Positions 24,942 to 33,883 of a stretch of DNA of 47,898 bases are shown here, piece by piece. The translations under genes and the position numbers were made by a program. The notes under the pieces are model-generated. The model did not search any database and had not been told where the DNA came from. It was given only the letters and a program-made list of their open reading frames with translations. Within the stretch, counting starts at the first letter, position 1. Every line of letters starts with the position of its first letter. Source of the stretch: 188UL27-1 sp038526275 (GTDB lineage: Bacteria > Pseudomonadota > Alphaproteobacteria > Rhodobacterales > Rhodobacteraceae); NCBI GenBank assembly GCA_038526275.1, contig JBCBGY010000010.1, positions 1 to 47,898 on the forward strand, given 5' to 3'.

Positions 24942-25448
24942 ATGATCTTGTTCAAAACACTCCGTTGGGGATCGCTCGCTGCGCTCGTCGCTCTGACGGC
25001 CGCCTGTGGCAACTTGCGTGGCTCGTTGGGTGGAGATAGTGGACTATTCCGCCAGGACGGCATTGAACCCGCGCAAGTGGGCGACACCGAAGAGGGCCCT
25101 CGCCAGTCGACGATTTTCGACCTGTTTACCAACATCGACGACCCGAATGTGACCATTGAGGTCAACAAGTACCTGTGGAATGCGTCGCTTGAGGTGCTCA
25201 ACTTCCTGCCCATTCAGTCGGTCGATCCGTTTTCGGGTATTATCGTCACCGGCTTTGGCACCCCGCCCGGCGGCGGCCGCGCCTACCGCGCAACCGTGTT
25301 CGTCCAAGACCCGGCCTTGGAAGCCCGTTCGCTGAAAGTGGCACTGGCCAGTCGTGGCGGGCCCGTATCCGCAGAGACTCAGCGCGCCGTCGAGGATGCG
25401 ATCCTAACCCGCGCCCGTCAGCTACGGCTACGGGACGACGACCTATAG
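24942..25448 (+). CDS. DUF3576 lipoprotein
   Basis: A 168-residue predicted outer-membrane lipoprotein. From the ATG at 24942 the signal MILFKTLRWGSLAALVALTA ends in a lipobox with Cys22. The conserved body (TIEVNKYLWNASLEVLNFLP, DPFSGIIVTGFGTPPGGGR, YRATVFVQDPALEARSLKVA) is DUF3576, found across alphaproteobacteria upstream of leuS. AAGG lies 6 nt before this start. An ATG at 24918 would add eight residues. The function is unknown. Linkage to leuS, lptE and holA is conserved and, with LptE, hints at envelope assembly. A strong terminator follows. Confidence 0.88.
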   Translation: MILFKTLRWGSLAALVALTAACGNLRGSLGGDSGLFRQDGIEPAQVGDTEEGPRQSTIFDLFTNIDDPNVTIEVNKYLWNASLEVLNFLPIQSVDPFSGIIVTGFGTPPGGGRAYRATVFVQDPALEARSLKVALASRGGPVSAETQRAVEDAILTRARQLRLRDDDL

Positions 25449-25477
25449 ACTCACCGCCCGCCTTAACTCTATCACCA

Positions 25478-25502
25478 CGCCGGGCCCTTCGCCCGGCGTT
25501 TT
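25478..25502 (+). terminator. Rho-independent terminator ending 18 nt before leuS
   Basis: CGCCGGGC (25478-25485) and GCCCGGCG (25491-25498) form a perfect 8-bp stem with a 5-nt loop, followed by TTTT. It lies between the DUF3576 stop and the leuS ATG at 25521. It can end DUF3576 transcripts, or act as an attenuator if leuS depends on read-through. Confidence 0.88.
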
Positions 25503-25520
25503 CATATCCAGGATAGACCG

Positions 25521-28079
25521 ATGTCCAAACTGAACCCCGCCGAGATCGAACCCAAATGGCAAGCTGCCTGGGATGCGGCCCAAGTTTTTAAGGCCGTTCG
25601 CGACCCGGCCAAGCCCAAATATTATGTGCTGGAAATGTTCCCCTACCCGTCCGGCAAACTCCATATCGGGCATGTTCGGAACTACACAATGGGCGACGTT
25701 GTCGCCCGCTACAAGATCGCAACCGGCCATGCCGTGCTGCACCCAATGGGGTGGGATGCGTTCGGGCTGCCCGCCGAAAACGCGGCCATCGATAATAACC
25801 TCCATCCGGGCGCCTGGACCCGCCAGAACATTGACAGCATGAAACGGCAGTTCAACTTGCTGGGCCTGTCGCTGGACTGGAGCCGCGAATTCGCGACCTG
25901 CGATCCGGATTACTACGCGCAGCAACAATCGCTGTTCATCGATTTCATGGAAAAAGGCCTGATCTACCGCAAGGACGCCGTGGTCAACTGGGACCCGGTC
26001 GATATGACCGTTCTGGCCAATGAACAGGTGATCGACGGCAAAGGCTGGCGCTCTGGCGCAACGGTCGAACGCAAAGAACTGACCCAGTGGTTTTTCAAGA
26101 TCAGCGACTATTCCGAGGAATTGCTGTCTGCCTTGGACGGGCTGACAAACTGGCCCGAGAAGGTGCGGCTGATGCAGGCCAACTGGATCGGCAAGTCCCA
26201 AGGACTGCGGTTTGGATTTGATCTGACAACCCCTGCTTCAGACATGGACCGGATCGAGGTCTTTACGACTCGGCCAGATACATTGCTGGGCGCGTCATTC
26301 GTTGGAATCTCTCCAGATCACCCTTTGGCAAAGGCCTTGGAGGCGGAAAACCCCGATATCGCCGCCTTCTGCGCGGAATGCCGCAAAACGGGCACCAGCG
26401 AAGAGGCGATGGAAAAGGCCGAGAAGCTGGGCTTTGACACCGGGCTCAAGGTCCGCCACCCGCTGGATCCAAATTGGGAACTGCCGGTCTGGATCGCGAA
26501 CTTCATCCTGATGGATTACGGAACCGGTGCGATTTTCGCCTGTCCGGCCCATGACCAGCGTGACCTGGATTTTTGCCGAAAATACGACTTGCCGGTGATC
26601 GATACATTCTTCGCGATGGACGATCCCGCGCCGGTTGCCAATGAGGCTTTCGTCCCGCCGAAGACCGAAAAAGTGAAATGGGTCAACCACTTCGCCGGAC
26701 TGGAGGAAGCAACGGGGCTGGAAGCCATCGACGCGACCGTTGCCTTCGCGGAAAAGGCCGGTTGGGGCACCGGTGTCACACAATTCCGTCTGCGCGACTG
26801 GGGCCTGAGTCGCCAGCGCTATTGGGGGTGCCCCATCCCGGTCGTACACTGCGAAAAATGTGGTGTGGTTCCGGAAAAGAAGGAAAACCTGCCGGTCAAA
26901 CTGCCCGAAGATGTGAGCTTTGACATTCCGGGCAATCCGCTCGACCGCCACCCGACCTGGCGCGACACGCCCTGCCCGGCCTGCGGCGCACCCGCCAAGC
27001 GCGAAACAGACACGATGGACACGTTCGTTGATAGTTCCTGGTATTTCGCCCGATTTACCGCGCCAGATGCCCCGACGCCCACGGTGGCCGAGGATGTGGC
27101 ATACTGGATGAATGTGGATCAGTATATTGGCGGCGTGGAACACGCGATCTTGCACCTGCTCTATTCCCGATTCTTCGCCCGGGCGATGCATATCTGCGGC
27201 CACTTGCCAGAAGGTGCTATTGAACCGATCGACGCGCTTTTCACGCAAGGTATGGTGACGCATGCCCTGTTCACACCTGCAGATGGTGACGAAAAGCGCG
27301 GGCCGTTCTTCTTTCCGGAGGAGGTCGATATCGAAGCGGGCGTGCATCGCGAGACGGGCCAACCGATTAAGATCATCCCGCCCATTAAGATGTCGAAATC
27401 CAAGAAGAATGTGGTGGATCCGGAAGCAATTATCTCGGCCTACGGCGCGGATACGGCGCGCTGGTTCGTAATGTCTGACAGCCCACCCGAGCGCGACGTT
27501 GAATGGACAGCATCGGGCGCGGAAGCCGCCTTCAAACATCTGGGTCGGGTCTACCGGATCGCCGCCGAACTGGTCGATAACACCAGTTCGGGCACGGAAG
27601 AAGATGCGCTGGCGCTGCGTCGGGCAACGGCCCGCACGGTGCAGGATGTGACAGACGGGATTGATGGCTTTCAGTTCAACACATCCGTTGCCAAGCTTTA
27701 TGCCTTTACCAACACGGTCGCCAAGTCAAAGGCATCCGGGGACGAGCGGCGCGAAGCAATGCGGACCATGGCGCGTCTGATGCAGCCCATGACACCTCAT
27801 CTGGCCGAAGAAGTTTGGGCAATGCTGGGCGGCGAAGATCTGGTGGTTCAGGCCCCCTGGCCCAAAGCAGATCCGGCCCTGTTGGTCGAGGATACCGTAA
27901 CGCTTCCGGTCCAGATCAACGGCAAGCGGCGGGCGGAAATCAGTGTGGCCAAAGATGCCAGCAAGGAGGCCATCGAAGAGCTGGCATTGGGCCAAGATGC
28001 GGTTCAAAAGGCGTTGAACGGAGCCGTGCCCAAGAAATTGATCGTGGTGCCGGGGCGGATTGTGAATGTGGTTGTTTGA
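25521..28079 (+). CDS. leuS: Leucyl-tRNA synthetase
   Basis: Charges tRNA-Leu with leucine in the cytoplasm. It has 852 residues, a normal bacterial length. The class I motifs are intact: HIGH at 48-51 (PYPSGKLHIGH) and KMSKS at 623-627 (IKMSKSKKNVVDP). The CP1 editing domain is between them (TTRPDTLLGASFVG, DYGTGAIFACPAHDQRDLDF), with a zinc-binding-like set of cysteines (CEKCGVVPEKK, CPACGAP). The C-terminal anticodon-binding region ends in VVPGRIVNVVV. The start follows a CCAGGAT site 7 nt upstream. The last 14 bp overlap lptE, so leuS, lptE and holA are translated from one transcript. Confidence 0.97.
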   Translation: MSKLNPAEIEPKWQAAWDAAQVFKAVRDPAKPKYYVLEMFPYPSGKLHIGHVRNYTMGDVVARYKIATGHAVLHPMGWDAFGLPAENAAIDNNLHPGAWTRQNIDSMKRQFNLLGLSLDWSREFATCDPDYYAQQQSLFIDFMEKGLIYRKDAVVNWDPVDMTVLANEQVIDGKGWRSGATVERKELTQWFFKISDYSEELLSALDGLTNWPEKVRLMQANWIGKSQGLRFGFDLTTPASDMDRIEVFTTRPDTLLGASFVGISPDHPLAKALEAENPDIAAFCAECRKTGTSEEAMEKAEKLGFDTGLKVRHPLDPNWELPVWIANFILMDYGTGAIFACPAHDQRDLDFCRKYDLPVIDTFFAMDDPAPVANEAFVPPKTEKVKWVNHFAGLEEATGLEAIDATVAFAEKAGWGTGVTQFRLRDWGLSRQRYWGCPIPVVHCEKCGVVPEKKENLPVKLPEDVSFDIPGNPLDRHPTWRDTPCPACGAPAKRETDTMDTFVDSSWYFARFTAPDAPTPTVAEDVAYWMNVDQYIGGVEHAILHLLYSRFFARAMHICGHLPEGAIEPIDALFTQGMVTHALFTPADGDEKRGPFFFPEEVDIEAGVHRETGQPIKIIPPIKMSKSKKNVVDPEAIISAYGADTARWFVMSDSPPERDVEWTASGAEAAFKHLGRVYRIAAELVDNTSSGTEEDALALRRATARTVQDVTDGIDGFQFNTSVAKLYAFTNTVAKSKASGDERREAMRTMARLMQPMTPHLAEEVWAMLGGEDLVVQAPWPKADPALLVEDTVTLPVQINGKRRAEISVAKDASKEAIEELALGQDAVQKALNGAVPKKLIVVPGRIVNVVV

Positions 28080-28554
28080 TCGCCGCCTTGCGCTGACGGC
28101 CCTTTTGGCCACCGCAGCCTGCGGGTTCGAACCGGCCTTTGCGCCGGGCAATTCCGGTGATCAATTGCGGGGGCAAATCCTGGTCGACACCCCGCAGGAT
28201 CGCGAGGACTTTAACTTCGTCACCCGTCTAGAAGATCGCTTGGGGCGCAATGGTGCGGCGCCCCTCCTATTGTCATACGATATCACGACCAGTCGCGATG
28301 GCGTCGCGATCACAGCGGATCAACAAACGCAGCGCTTCAATCTGGTCGGGCAAGTCACCTACGAAGTGGAAGATCAGGCATCTGGTGCCGTTCTGACCAG
28401 CGGGACGGTCAGTTCATTTACATCCTATTCCACGACCGGCACTACGGTGGCGACGCAGGCGGCAGAAGATGATGCCTACGAAAGGCTCATCGTCATCCTG
28501 GCAGACCAACTGATCACACGGCTCATCGCCACGGGCGATGGTTGGTTACCGTGA
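28066..28554 (+). CDS. lptE: LPS-assembly lipoprotein LptE
   Basis: An outer-membrane lipoprotein of 162 residues that plugs LptD and helps insert lipopolysaccharide. The signal MWLFDRRLALTALLATAA ends before lipidated Cys19 (CGFEPAF). The body shows the LptE pattern: LVDTPQDREDFNFVTRLEDR, then QRFNLVGQVTYEV, VLTSGTVSSFTSYSTTGTTV and YERLIVILADQLITRL. The start overlaps leuS by 14 bp. The stop overlaps the holA GTG by 4 bp (GTGA). The conserved position between leuS and holA supports the assignment beyond its weak sequence conservation. Confidence 0.9.
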   Translation: MWLFDRRLALTALLATAACGFEPAFAPGNSGDQLRGQILVDTPQDREDFNFVTRLEDRLGRNGAAPLLLSYDITTSRDGVAITADQQTQRFNLVGQVTYEVEDQASGAVLTSGTVSSFTSYSTTGTTVATQAAEDDAYERLIVILADQLITRLIATGDGWLP

Positions 28555-29585
28555 AGCTTTCAACCCGCGACGCCAACGCCTTCTTCGCGAAGCCTGACCC
28601 AAACCGGGCCGGGATACTGATTTACGGCGCAGATGCGATGCGGGTGGCGCTGAAACGCGCGGATATGCTGGCCGCTTTGTTGGGCCCCGGTGCGGAAGAA
28701 GAGATGCGTCTGACCCGGCTTGCGGGCTCTGACCTGCGGCGGGACGGCGCCAGTTTGCAGGATGCGATGCGCGCGGCGGGGTTTTTCCCCGGCCAACGCG
28801 CCGTTCTGGTCGAAGACGCCTCCGACGGGCTGACGGACACGATCTCGGCGGCACTGGACGCATGGGCCCCTGGCGACGGTATGGTGGTCGCGACGGCGGG
28901 ATCGCTGGCTGCCCGATCCAAGCTGCGCAAACTTTTCGAAGGCCACAGCAATGCGGTTTGCGCCGCGATCTATGATGACCCGCCAGGGCGCGGTGAAATT
29001 GAGGCCGAATGCGCCAAAGCGGGTTTGACCGACCTGCCCCGCGACTCGCTTGGCGCGTTGGAAGCCTTGGGCCGCGCGCTCGATCCCGGAGACTTCCGCC
29101 AGACCATCGAAAAGATCGCGCTTTACAAGCTTGGCGATGCCACACCGTTGACGCCTGACGAAATCGCGCTCCATGCCCCCGCTACCTATGATGCAGAGCT
29201 TGATGCGCTGCTCAATGCCGTAGCGGAAGCGCAATCAGATCGGATTGGCCCGTTGATGGTGCGCCTGACCGGACAAGGCGTGGCTGCCGTTACAATGTGC
29301 ATTATGGCCAGTCGTCATTTCCGCACGCTCCATGCCGCGGCCAGCGACCCAGGCGGTGCATCCGCGGGCATTGGCAAAGCCAGGCCGCCCGTCTTCGGCC
29401 CGCGCCGCGACAGAATGGCCCGGCAGGCCCAGGATTGGGGCGCCCGCCGGCTGGAAGCTGCCCTTGCCGGTATTCACCAAACCGACCTCGCATTGCGCTC
29501 TGGCGGGCAAACCGCGCCGCAAATGGCCCTCGTCGAACGCATGTTCATCCGGCTGGCAATGATGCGCGCAAGCCGTAACGCTTAG
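28551..29585 (+). CDS. holA: DNA polymerase III delta subunit
   Basis: Clamp-loader subunit that opens the beta sliding clamp. From the GTG at 28551 it has 344 residues, the normal family size. The pattern is typical: GILIYGADAMRVALKRADML near the N-terminus, VLVEDASDGL, MVVATAGSLAARSKLRKLFE, RQTIEKIALYKL and a C-terminal helical region ending in FIRLAMMRASRNA. A TTG at 28542 is possible, but the GTG overlapping the lptE stop fits the coupling seen throughout this operon. No ATP-binding loop is expected in delta, and none is seen. Confidence 0.93.
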   Translation: MKLSTRDANAFFAKPDPNRAGILIYGADAMRVALKRADMLAALLGPGAEEEMRLTRLAGSDLRRDGASLQDAMRAAGFFPGQRAVLVEDASDGLTDTISAALDAWAPGDGMVVATAGSLAARSKLRKLFEGHSNAVCAAIYDDPPGRGEIEAECAKAGLTDLPRDSLGALEALGRALDPGDFRQTIEKIALYKLGDATPLTPDEIALHAPATYDAELDALLNAVAEAQSDRIGPLMVRLTGQGVAAVTMCIMASRHFRTLHAAASDPGGASAGIGKARPPVFGPRRDRMARQAQDWGARRLEAALAGIHQTDLALRSGGQTAPQMALVERMFIRLAMMRASRNA

Positions 29586-29640
29586 CTCTGGACCCTGTCA
29601 AATTGACATGTCAGCTATTGGCAAGGATCGGAGTACAGGC

Positions 29641-30228
29641 ATGTATACAGTCATCGGCAGCACCGGCAGCCGCGCCATGCGCGTTATCTGGATGCTGGAA
29701 GAACTTGATGTTCCCTTTTCCCACGTTGCCGCCCCGCCCCGATCTGACGATGTGGTGGCGGTAAACCCAGCGGGCAAGGTGCCGGTGCTGGTGGTGGATC
29801 AGACACCCATCTTGGATTCCACGGCGATTCTGACCTACCTGGCCGATAAGCATGGCACGTTCACCTATCCCGCCGGGACCTTGGAACGCGCCCGTCAAGA
29901 CAGTCTGACCCAGTTCCTGCTGGACGAATTCGATGCAGCGCTCTGGATGGCCGCGCGTCACAGTTTCATTTTGCCCGAAGAGCTTCGCCAGTCCGCCGTC
30001 AAAGACAGCCTGAAATGGGAATTTGAGCGCAGTCAAAAGACGCTCGTTCGTAGGATGTCGGGGGCCAACTACCTGCTTGGCGACGAGATGACCGTGCCCG
30101 ACATTATACTAACCCACTGCATGAGTTGGGCGATGCGGGCGCATTTCCCGATCGCCGAACCCAAGCTTGATGAGTACACCGCGCGGATGCACGCCCGCCC
30201 CGCTTTCAAACGGGCGGCCGCCCGGTAG
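29641..30228 (+). CDS. Glutathione S-transferase family protein
   Basis: A 195-residue two-domain GST. The N-terminal thioredoxin-like domain (MYTVIGSTGSRAMRVIWMLE, then NPAGKVPVLVVDQTPILDST with the cis-Pro VPVL and the glutathione gamma-glutamyl contact D/S) is followed by an all-helical domain (ANYLLGDEMTVPDIILTHCM). GGAG lies 8 nt before the ATG at 29641; an earlier in-frame ATG at 29608 is less family-like. Catalytic Ser (S8 or S11) is likely. The substrate is unknown. It points at dctM, with 5 bp between stops and no terminator. Confidence 0.88.
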   Translation: MYTVIGSTGSRAMRVIWMLEELDVPFSHVAAPPRSDDVVAVNPAGKVPVLVVDQTPILDSTAILTYLADKHGTFTYPAGTLERARQDSLTQFLLDEFDAALWMAARHSFILPEELRQSAVKDSLKWEFERSQKTLVRRMSGANYLLGDEMTVPDIILTHCMSWAMRAHFPIAEPKLDEYTARMHARPAFKRAAAR

Positions 30229-30233
30229 ATCGC

Positions 30234-31682
30234 TCAGTTGCCGTAAGCCATCGCAGGCAGCCATGTCGTGAGTTCAGGGATACTGAACACAATGCACAGC
30301 CCCAAAAGTTGCAGCAACACGAACGGAATGATGCCCCGATAGATATGCCCGAGATTCACGCCAGGCGGGCATACGCCCTTCAGGTAGAACAGCGCAAACC
30401 CTACAGGCGGCGTCAGGAATGACGTTTGCAACGTCACGGCAACAAGGATTGCAAACCACACCACGGTCGGGTCGCGGACGGCATCGAAACCGTTCACATC
30501 CAGCGCGAGGCCTTGGATGATCGGCAGCATCAGCGGCATGACGATGATCGTGATTTCAATCCAGTCGAGCAGGAATCCCAGCAGGAACACGATCAACAAG
30601 ATGAACATCACCGTCATGTAGGGGTCTTCGAAGGCCGACAAGACCATGTTCTCGACGATCTCATCGCCGCCATACCGGCGCAAGACGAAGGCAAAGAAGT
30701 TCGCCGCCAGGAAGATGCCCACAATATAGCCGGTCGTGTTCATGGTAGACCGGCTGACCTCTTTCAGCACCTTGAGGTTGAGCTTGCCATTGGCCAGCGC
30801 CAGCAAAGTTGCGCCCAAGGCACCAAGGCCCGATGCCTCTGTCGGTGTGGCGAAACCGGCAAAGATTGAACCCAAAACCAGAAGGATGAGCAGCATGGGC
30901 GGGACGACGGCCAGAAGAACCTCGCGAATAGCGTCCCAGCCCACATGCTCGGAGTCCGCCGGAGCTGGCATCGCCGACGGGCTGATCAGGCCGTAAATGA
31001 CGATGAATATGATATAGAGTGCGCCAAGGATCAGGCCCGGAAAGAGCGCCCCCATGAACAAGTCACCCAGCGAAATCGCCAATTGATCCGACATGATGAC
31101 CAGCATGATCGACGGCGGGATCAGAATGCCCAGTGTCCCCGCCGAAGCAATTGTGCCGGTGGCGATGGGTTTGTTGTAATTCTGGGCCATCATCGCAGGC
31201 AGGGCCATCACGCCCAGCAGCGTGACAGACGCACCGATCACGCCGGTTGACGCGGCAAGGATAATGCCGATCAGCAGCACGGTCAGCGAAAGGCCACCCC
31301 GCAGCCCGCCGAACAGACGCTGCATCGAATGCATCATCCGCTGGGCCACGCCGGATTGATCCAGCATGAGGCCCATGAAGATGAACATCGGCAACGCCAC
31401 AAGAACCGGGTTTTTGACAATGCCACCAAAGAGTCGCCCGGACAGGGCCGCGAGGCGCTGGTAGTCGATGCCGGTTCGGTCGAACTCGATCACATCACGG
31501 AAGGCGGACCGGTACGGGTCCAGGAAAATCTCCGCGATCAGGGCAAAGATCAGGGTCACGCCGACCAAGGAATAGGCCACGGGAATGCCGCGGAACAGCA
31601 GGAAGATGAACAGCAGGAACATGGCGAGCACCGCCAGTTCGTTCAGGGTCAGAAACTGACCAATCGCACTCAGAATTGCCAT
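30234..31682 (-). CDS. dctM: TRAP transporter large permease (DctM)
   Basis: The membrane carrier of a Na+-dependent TRAP uptake system, 482 residues with about 12-14 hydrophobic helices. DctM signatures are present: LLFRGIPVAYSLVGVTL, LVALPMFIFMGLMLDQSG, GASVTLLGVMALPAMM, and the gating repeat IASAGTLGILIPPSIMLVI. The C-terminal half has the second repeat (PPVGFALFYLKGVCPPGVN). It is translated 3 bp after dctQ, so the two permease subunits are made together. The substrate class depends on the binding protein. It ends 5 bp from the convergent GST gene. Confidence 0.95.
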   Translation of the reverse strand: MAILSAIGQFLTLNELAVLAMFLLFIFLLFRGIPVAYSLVGVTLIFALIAEIFLDPYRSAFRDVIEFDRTGIDYQRLAALSGRLFGGIVKNPVLVALPMFIFMGLMLDQSGVAQRMMHSMQRLFGGLRGGLSLTVLLIGIILAASTGVIGASVTLLGVMALPAMMAQNYNKPIATGTIASAGTLGILIPPSIMLVIMSDQLAISLGDLFMGALFPGLILGALYIIFIVIYGLISPSAMPAPADSEHVGWDAIREVLLAVVPPMLLILLVLGSIFAGFATPTEASGLGALGATLLALANGKLNLKVLKEVSRSTMNTTGYIVGIFLAANFFAFVLRRYGGDEIVENMVLSAFEDPYMTVMFILLIVFLLGFLLDWIEITIIVMPLMLPIIQGLALDVNGFDAVRDPTVVWFAILVAVTLQTSFLTPPVGFALFYLKGVCPPGVNLGHIYRGIIPFVLLQLLGLCIVFSIPELTTWLPAMAYGN

Positions 31683-31685
31683 CCG

Positions 31686-32480
31686 TTACGCCCGCCGATC
31701 GCCGAGGAACCGGGCCAGCAAAATCAACCCGACGGTCACCACAAATGCCATTGCCACTGTGTAAGCCATCTCTTGCTGGCCAAATTCGAACTCGCCAAAG
31801 ATTGGGCTGCGGCCGATTTGACGGTTGTTTACATCCGCTGGCGATGTCAGCCGCAGCACCCACCAAATCCCGTAGTAAAGCGCGAGGTTGACCAGAAACA
31901 TCGTTGACGGGAAGGCATAGAGCATCTGCCGCCACAAGGTGGGTTCAGTCAACTTGTCCAGGTAGCGGACATAGGCCGCCCAGATTGCGACGCCTACAAA
32001 CAGGAAGGCCACATTCATAAAGACCTTAAGAATCCACAGTTTATGCAGGCCATTGGGGCTGTCAGAGCCCTCATTAATCTGGACCGATGAAATCGCGTAA
32101 TGCAACGTGTAGTCCCACGCCAGAATGATGAAGGGCAGAAAGAGCCAGACCAGACCGAAGATCTCGATCCGGTTTTTTCGCTGATCGCTGAAATGTTCGT
32201 AAAAGATGTCAACGCGCACATGGCTGTTCGTGGTCACGGCAAACCCAATCGCCACCAGCGAGGCCGCGCCATAGAGCCACCATTGCAGGTCATCGAGCCA
32301 CGCCTGGTTCATACCTGACCCGCGCAGAAAAACCTGCGCCACAATCGCCATCATCAAGAGCGGGAAGAGCCATGCAAACAGGTTCGACACATGGACGATG
32401 AACCGATCCGCACGGTTATGACTGCTCTTATTCGCCTCACCCGGATCGGTGACGGCGACAATTTCTTCCGTACTTTGCAT
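31686..32480 (-). CDS. dctQ: TRAP transporter small permease (DctQ)
   Basis: A 264-residue small membrane subunit, at the long end of the family. There are four main hydrophobic segments plus an extra C-terminal one (FAWLFPLLMMAIVAQVFL, WWLYGAASLVAIGFAVT, IFGLVWLFLPFIILAWDY, MAYTVAMAFVVTVGLILLA). The motif HVRVDIFYEHFSDQRKNRIE on the cytoplasmic side is the DctQ signature. It is needed with DctM for transport. It is 63 bp downstream of dctP and 3 bp upstream of dctM. The long form is seen in 2-oxoacid-type TRAP systems, in agreement with the binding protein. Confidence 0.93.
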   Translation of the reverse strand: MQSTEEIVAVTDPGEANKSSHNRADRFIVHVSNLFAWLFPLLMMAIVAQVFLRGSGMNQAWLDDLQWWLYGAASLVAIGFAVTTNSHVRVDIFYEHFSDQRKNRIEIFGLVWLFLPFIILAWDYTLHYAISSVQINEGSDSPNGLHKLWILKVFMNVAFLFVGVAIWAAYVRYLDKLTEPTLWRQMLYAFPSTMFLVNLALYYGIWWVLRLTSPADVNNRQIGRSPIFGEFEFGQQEMAYTVAMAFVVTVGLILLARFLGDRRA

Positions 32481-32543
32481 ATCCCCTCCCGCAAAAATCC
32501 GGGCAACAGCGACGTGCCGCCCGGATCAAACCTTGACGTCCGC

Positions 32544-33593
32544 TTATTTCCAGGGACGCGGCAGGTAGATGTTGTTGCCCCAGGTTTTGTAGCCTTCGCG
32601 GAATTCCTGCAGATCGGCCCAAGCTTTGGCGAACATCTCGTCTTCAGCGGCCAGCTCAGCAGCAACTTCCAGCCATGCGGCCTCAAAGGCTTTCAACTGC
32701 TCTGGAGTCCACTGCTTGATGGTGACGCCATGTTCTTCGACATTCGTGACCATGGCCGGGAAGTTCTTGGCTTCACCTTCGGCAAAGTTGTCAGTGATGT
32801 TGGCCATGCAAGCGATTTCGATCTGCTTCTTGCTCACATCATCCAGATCGTCCCAGCGGTCCTTGTTGATCAGCAGTTCGAACAAGGTCGCAGGCTGGTG
32901 CCAGCCAGGGAAATAGTTGTACTTCGCGATCTGATAGAAACCCAGGTTGGCATCGACGATCGGCATGGAGAATTCGGTGGCGTCAATCGCGCCGCGCTCC
33001 AGGGCCGGGAAGATGTCACCACCCGCGAGCAATGAGGTCGAAACGCCGAGCTTTTGCATGACCTCAGCACCCAGGCCGAAGAAGCGCATGTTCAGACCCT
33101 GAAGATCTTCCAGCGACGCGATTTCATTCTTGAACCAGCCGGATGTTTCGGGGGCATAGGTACCGCACAGCATAACATGCACGTTGTAACCGTTGGTTTC
33201 GTACATCTCACGCATCAGCGTCAGACCGTCATCGTAAAGCATCCAGGCCAGTGCTTCACCGGGCTCCGGCCCAAACGGCACGGCGGCGAACAAACCTGCG
33301 GCGGCCATTTTGCCCTGCCAGTAGCCCGATGTGGTATAGGCCGCATCAACGGAACCATTGGAGACGGCATCAAGGGCTTCCAGTGTCGGAACCAACTCGC
33401 CCGGATCAAAATGCTCGAATTCAACTGATTCCGAGATCGCGTTGATCTTCTCGACAAAGTTCACACCAGCAGTTCCCAGGATCGGCAAGTTCTTCCCGAA
33501 AGCCGAGGTCATCTCCAGCGTTTCCTGAGCCGAAGCGGCACCCGCCACAGCGACAGAAGCGCCGATAACAGCACCAAGTACATTAGTCTTCAT
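32544..33593 (-). CDS. dctP: TRAP transporter substrate-binding protein (DctP, TakP-like)
   Basis: A periplasmic solute-binding protein of 349 residues. The signal peptide MKTNVLGAVIGASVAVAGAA is cleaved near SAQ-E. It has the carboxylate-binding arginine R170 in GLNMRFFGLGAEVMQKLGV. The pattern GGDIFPALERGAIDATEF then ANLGFYQIAKYNYFPGWHQP is close to the 2-oxoacid binder TakP, though the usual Glu-Trp after IDA is changed to Glu-Phe. A small organic acid is the likely ligand, but which one is unknown. The neighbours (Gfo/Idh/MocA oxidoreductase and isopropylmalate-dehydrogenase-like enzyme) suggest a hydroxy- or oxo-dicarboxylate. AGGGAGGAAG precedes the start. Confidence 0.93.
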   Translation of the reverse strand: MKTNVLGAVIGASVAVAGAASAQETLEMTSAFGKNLPILGTAGVNFVEKINAISESVEFEHFDPGELVPTLEALDAVSNGSVDAAYTTSGYWQGKMAAAGLFAAVPFGPEPGEALAWMLYDDGLTLMREMYETNGYNVHVMLCGTYAPETSGWFKNEIASLEDLQGLNMRFFGLGAEVMQKLGVSTSLLAGGDIFPALERGAIDATEFSMPIVDANLGFYQIAKYNYFPGWHQPATLFELLINKDRWDDLDDVSKKQIEIACMANITDNFAEGEAKNFPAMVTNVEEHGVTIKQWTPEQLKAFEAAWLEVAAELAAEDEMFAKAWADLQEFREGYKTWGNNIYLPRPWK

Positions 33594-33616
33594 ATCTTCC
33601 TCCCTTTAAACAAAGG

Positions 33617-33648
33617 CCACGGCGCAAGCACCGAGGCACTGGCCGTGG
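33617..33648 (-). promoter_or_regulatory. Leader hairpin upstream of dctP
   Basis: CCACGGC (33617-33623) and GCCGTGG (33642-33648) form a 7-bp stem around an 18-nt loop, 24 nt upstream of the dctP start. The gap 33594-33883 separates dctP from the Gfo/Idh/MocA gene on the same strand. No T-run follows, so this may be a leader structure of the transporter operon or an operator. Nothing else is recognisable in this 290-bp gap. Confidence 0.35.
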
Positions 33649-33883
33649 TTCGACCAGATCTCTCCCCTACGCCGAGTCTCCAGAATACGTGCAAAGGCAA
33701 ATCTAGATGACCGTTCAATGCCCTCCAGCATCAAACGCTCAGGTCGACTTCATCGACCATTCCTTGATTTGCGATCCTCCCTGACCGTCTAGCGGCGTGC
33801 GTATTCCAGAGCCTCGTTCGCGGGCTTTGGCGTAATAATTCACAAAAATCGCAACCATGCCAGACTTTTGCCGACCCAAAGCC

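Noticed and set aside
26295..27539. 414-codon open frame opposite leuS
   Set aside because: Antisense to an intact leuS, with no ribosome binding site or recognisable motif.
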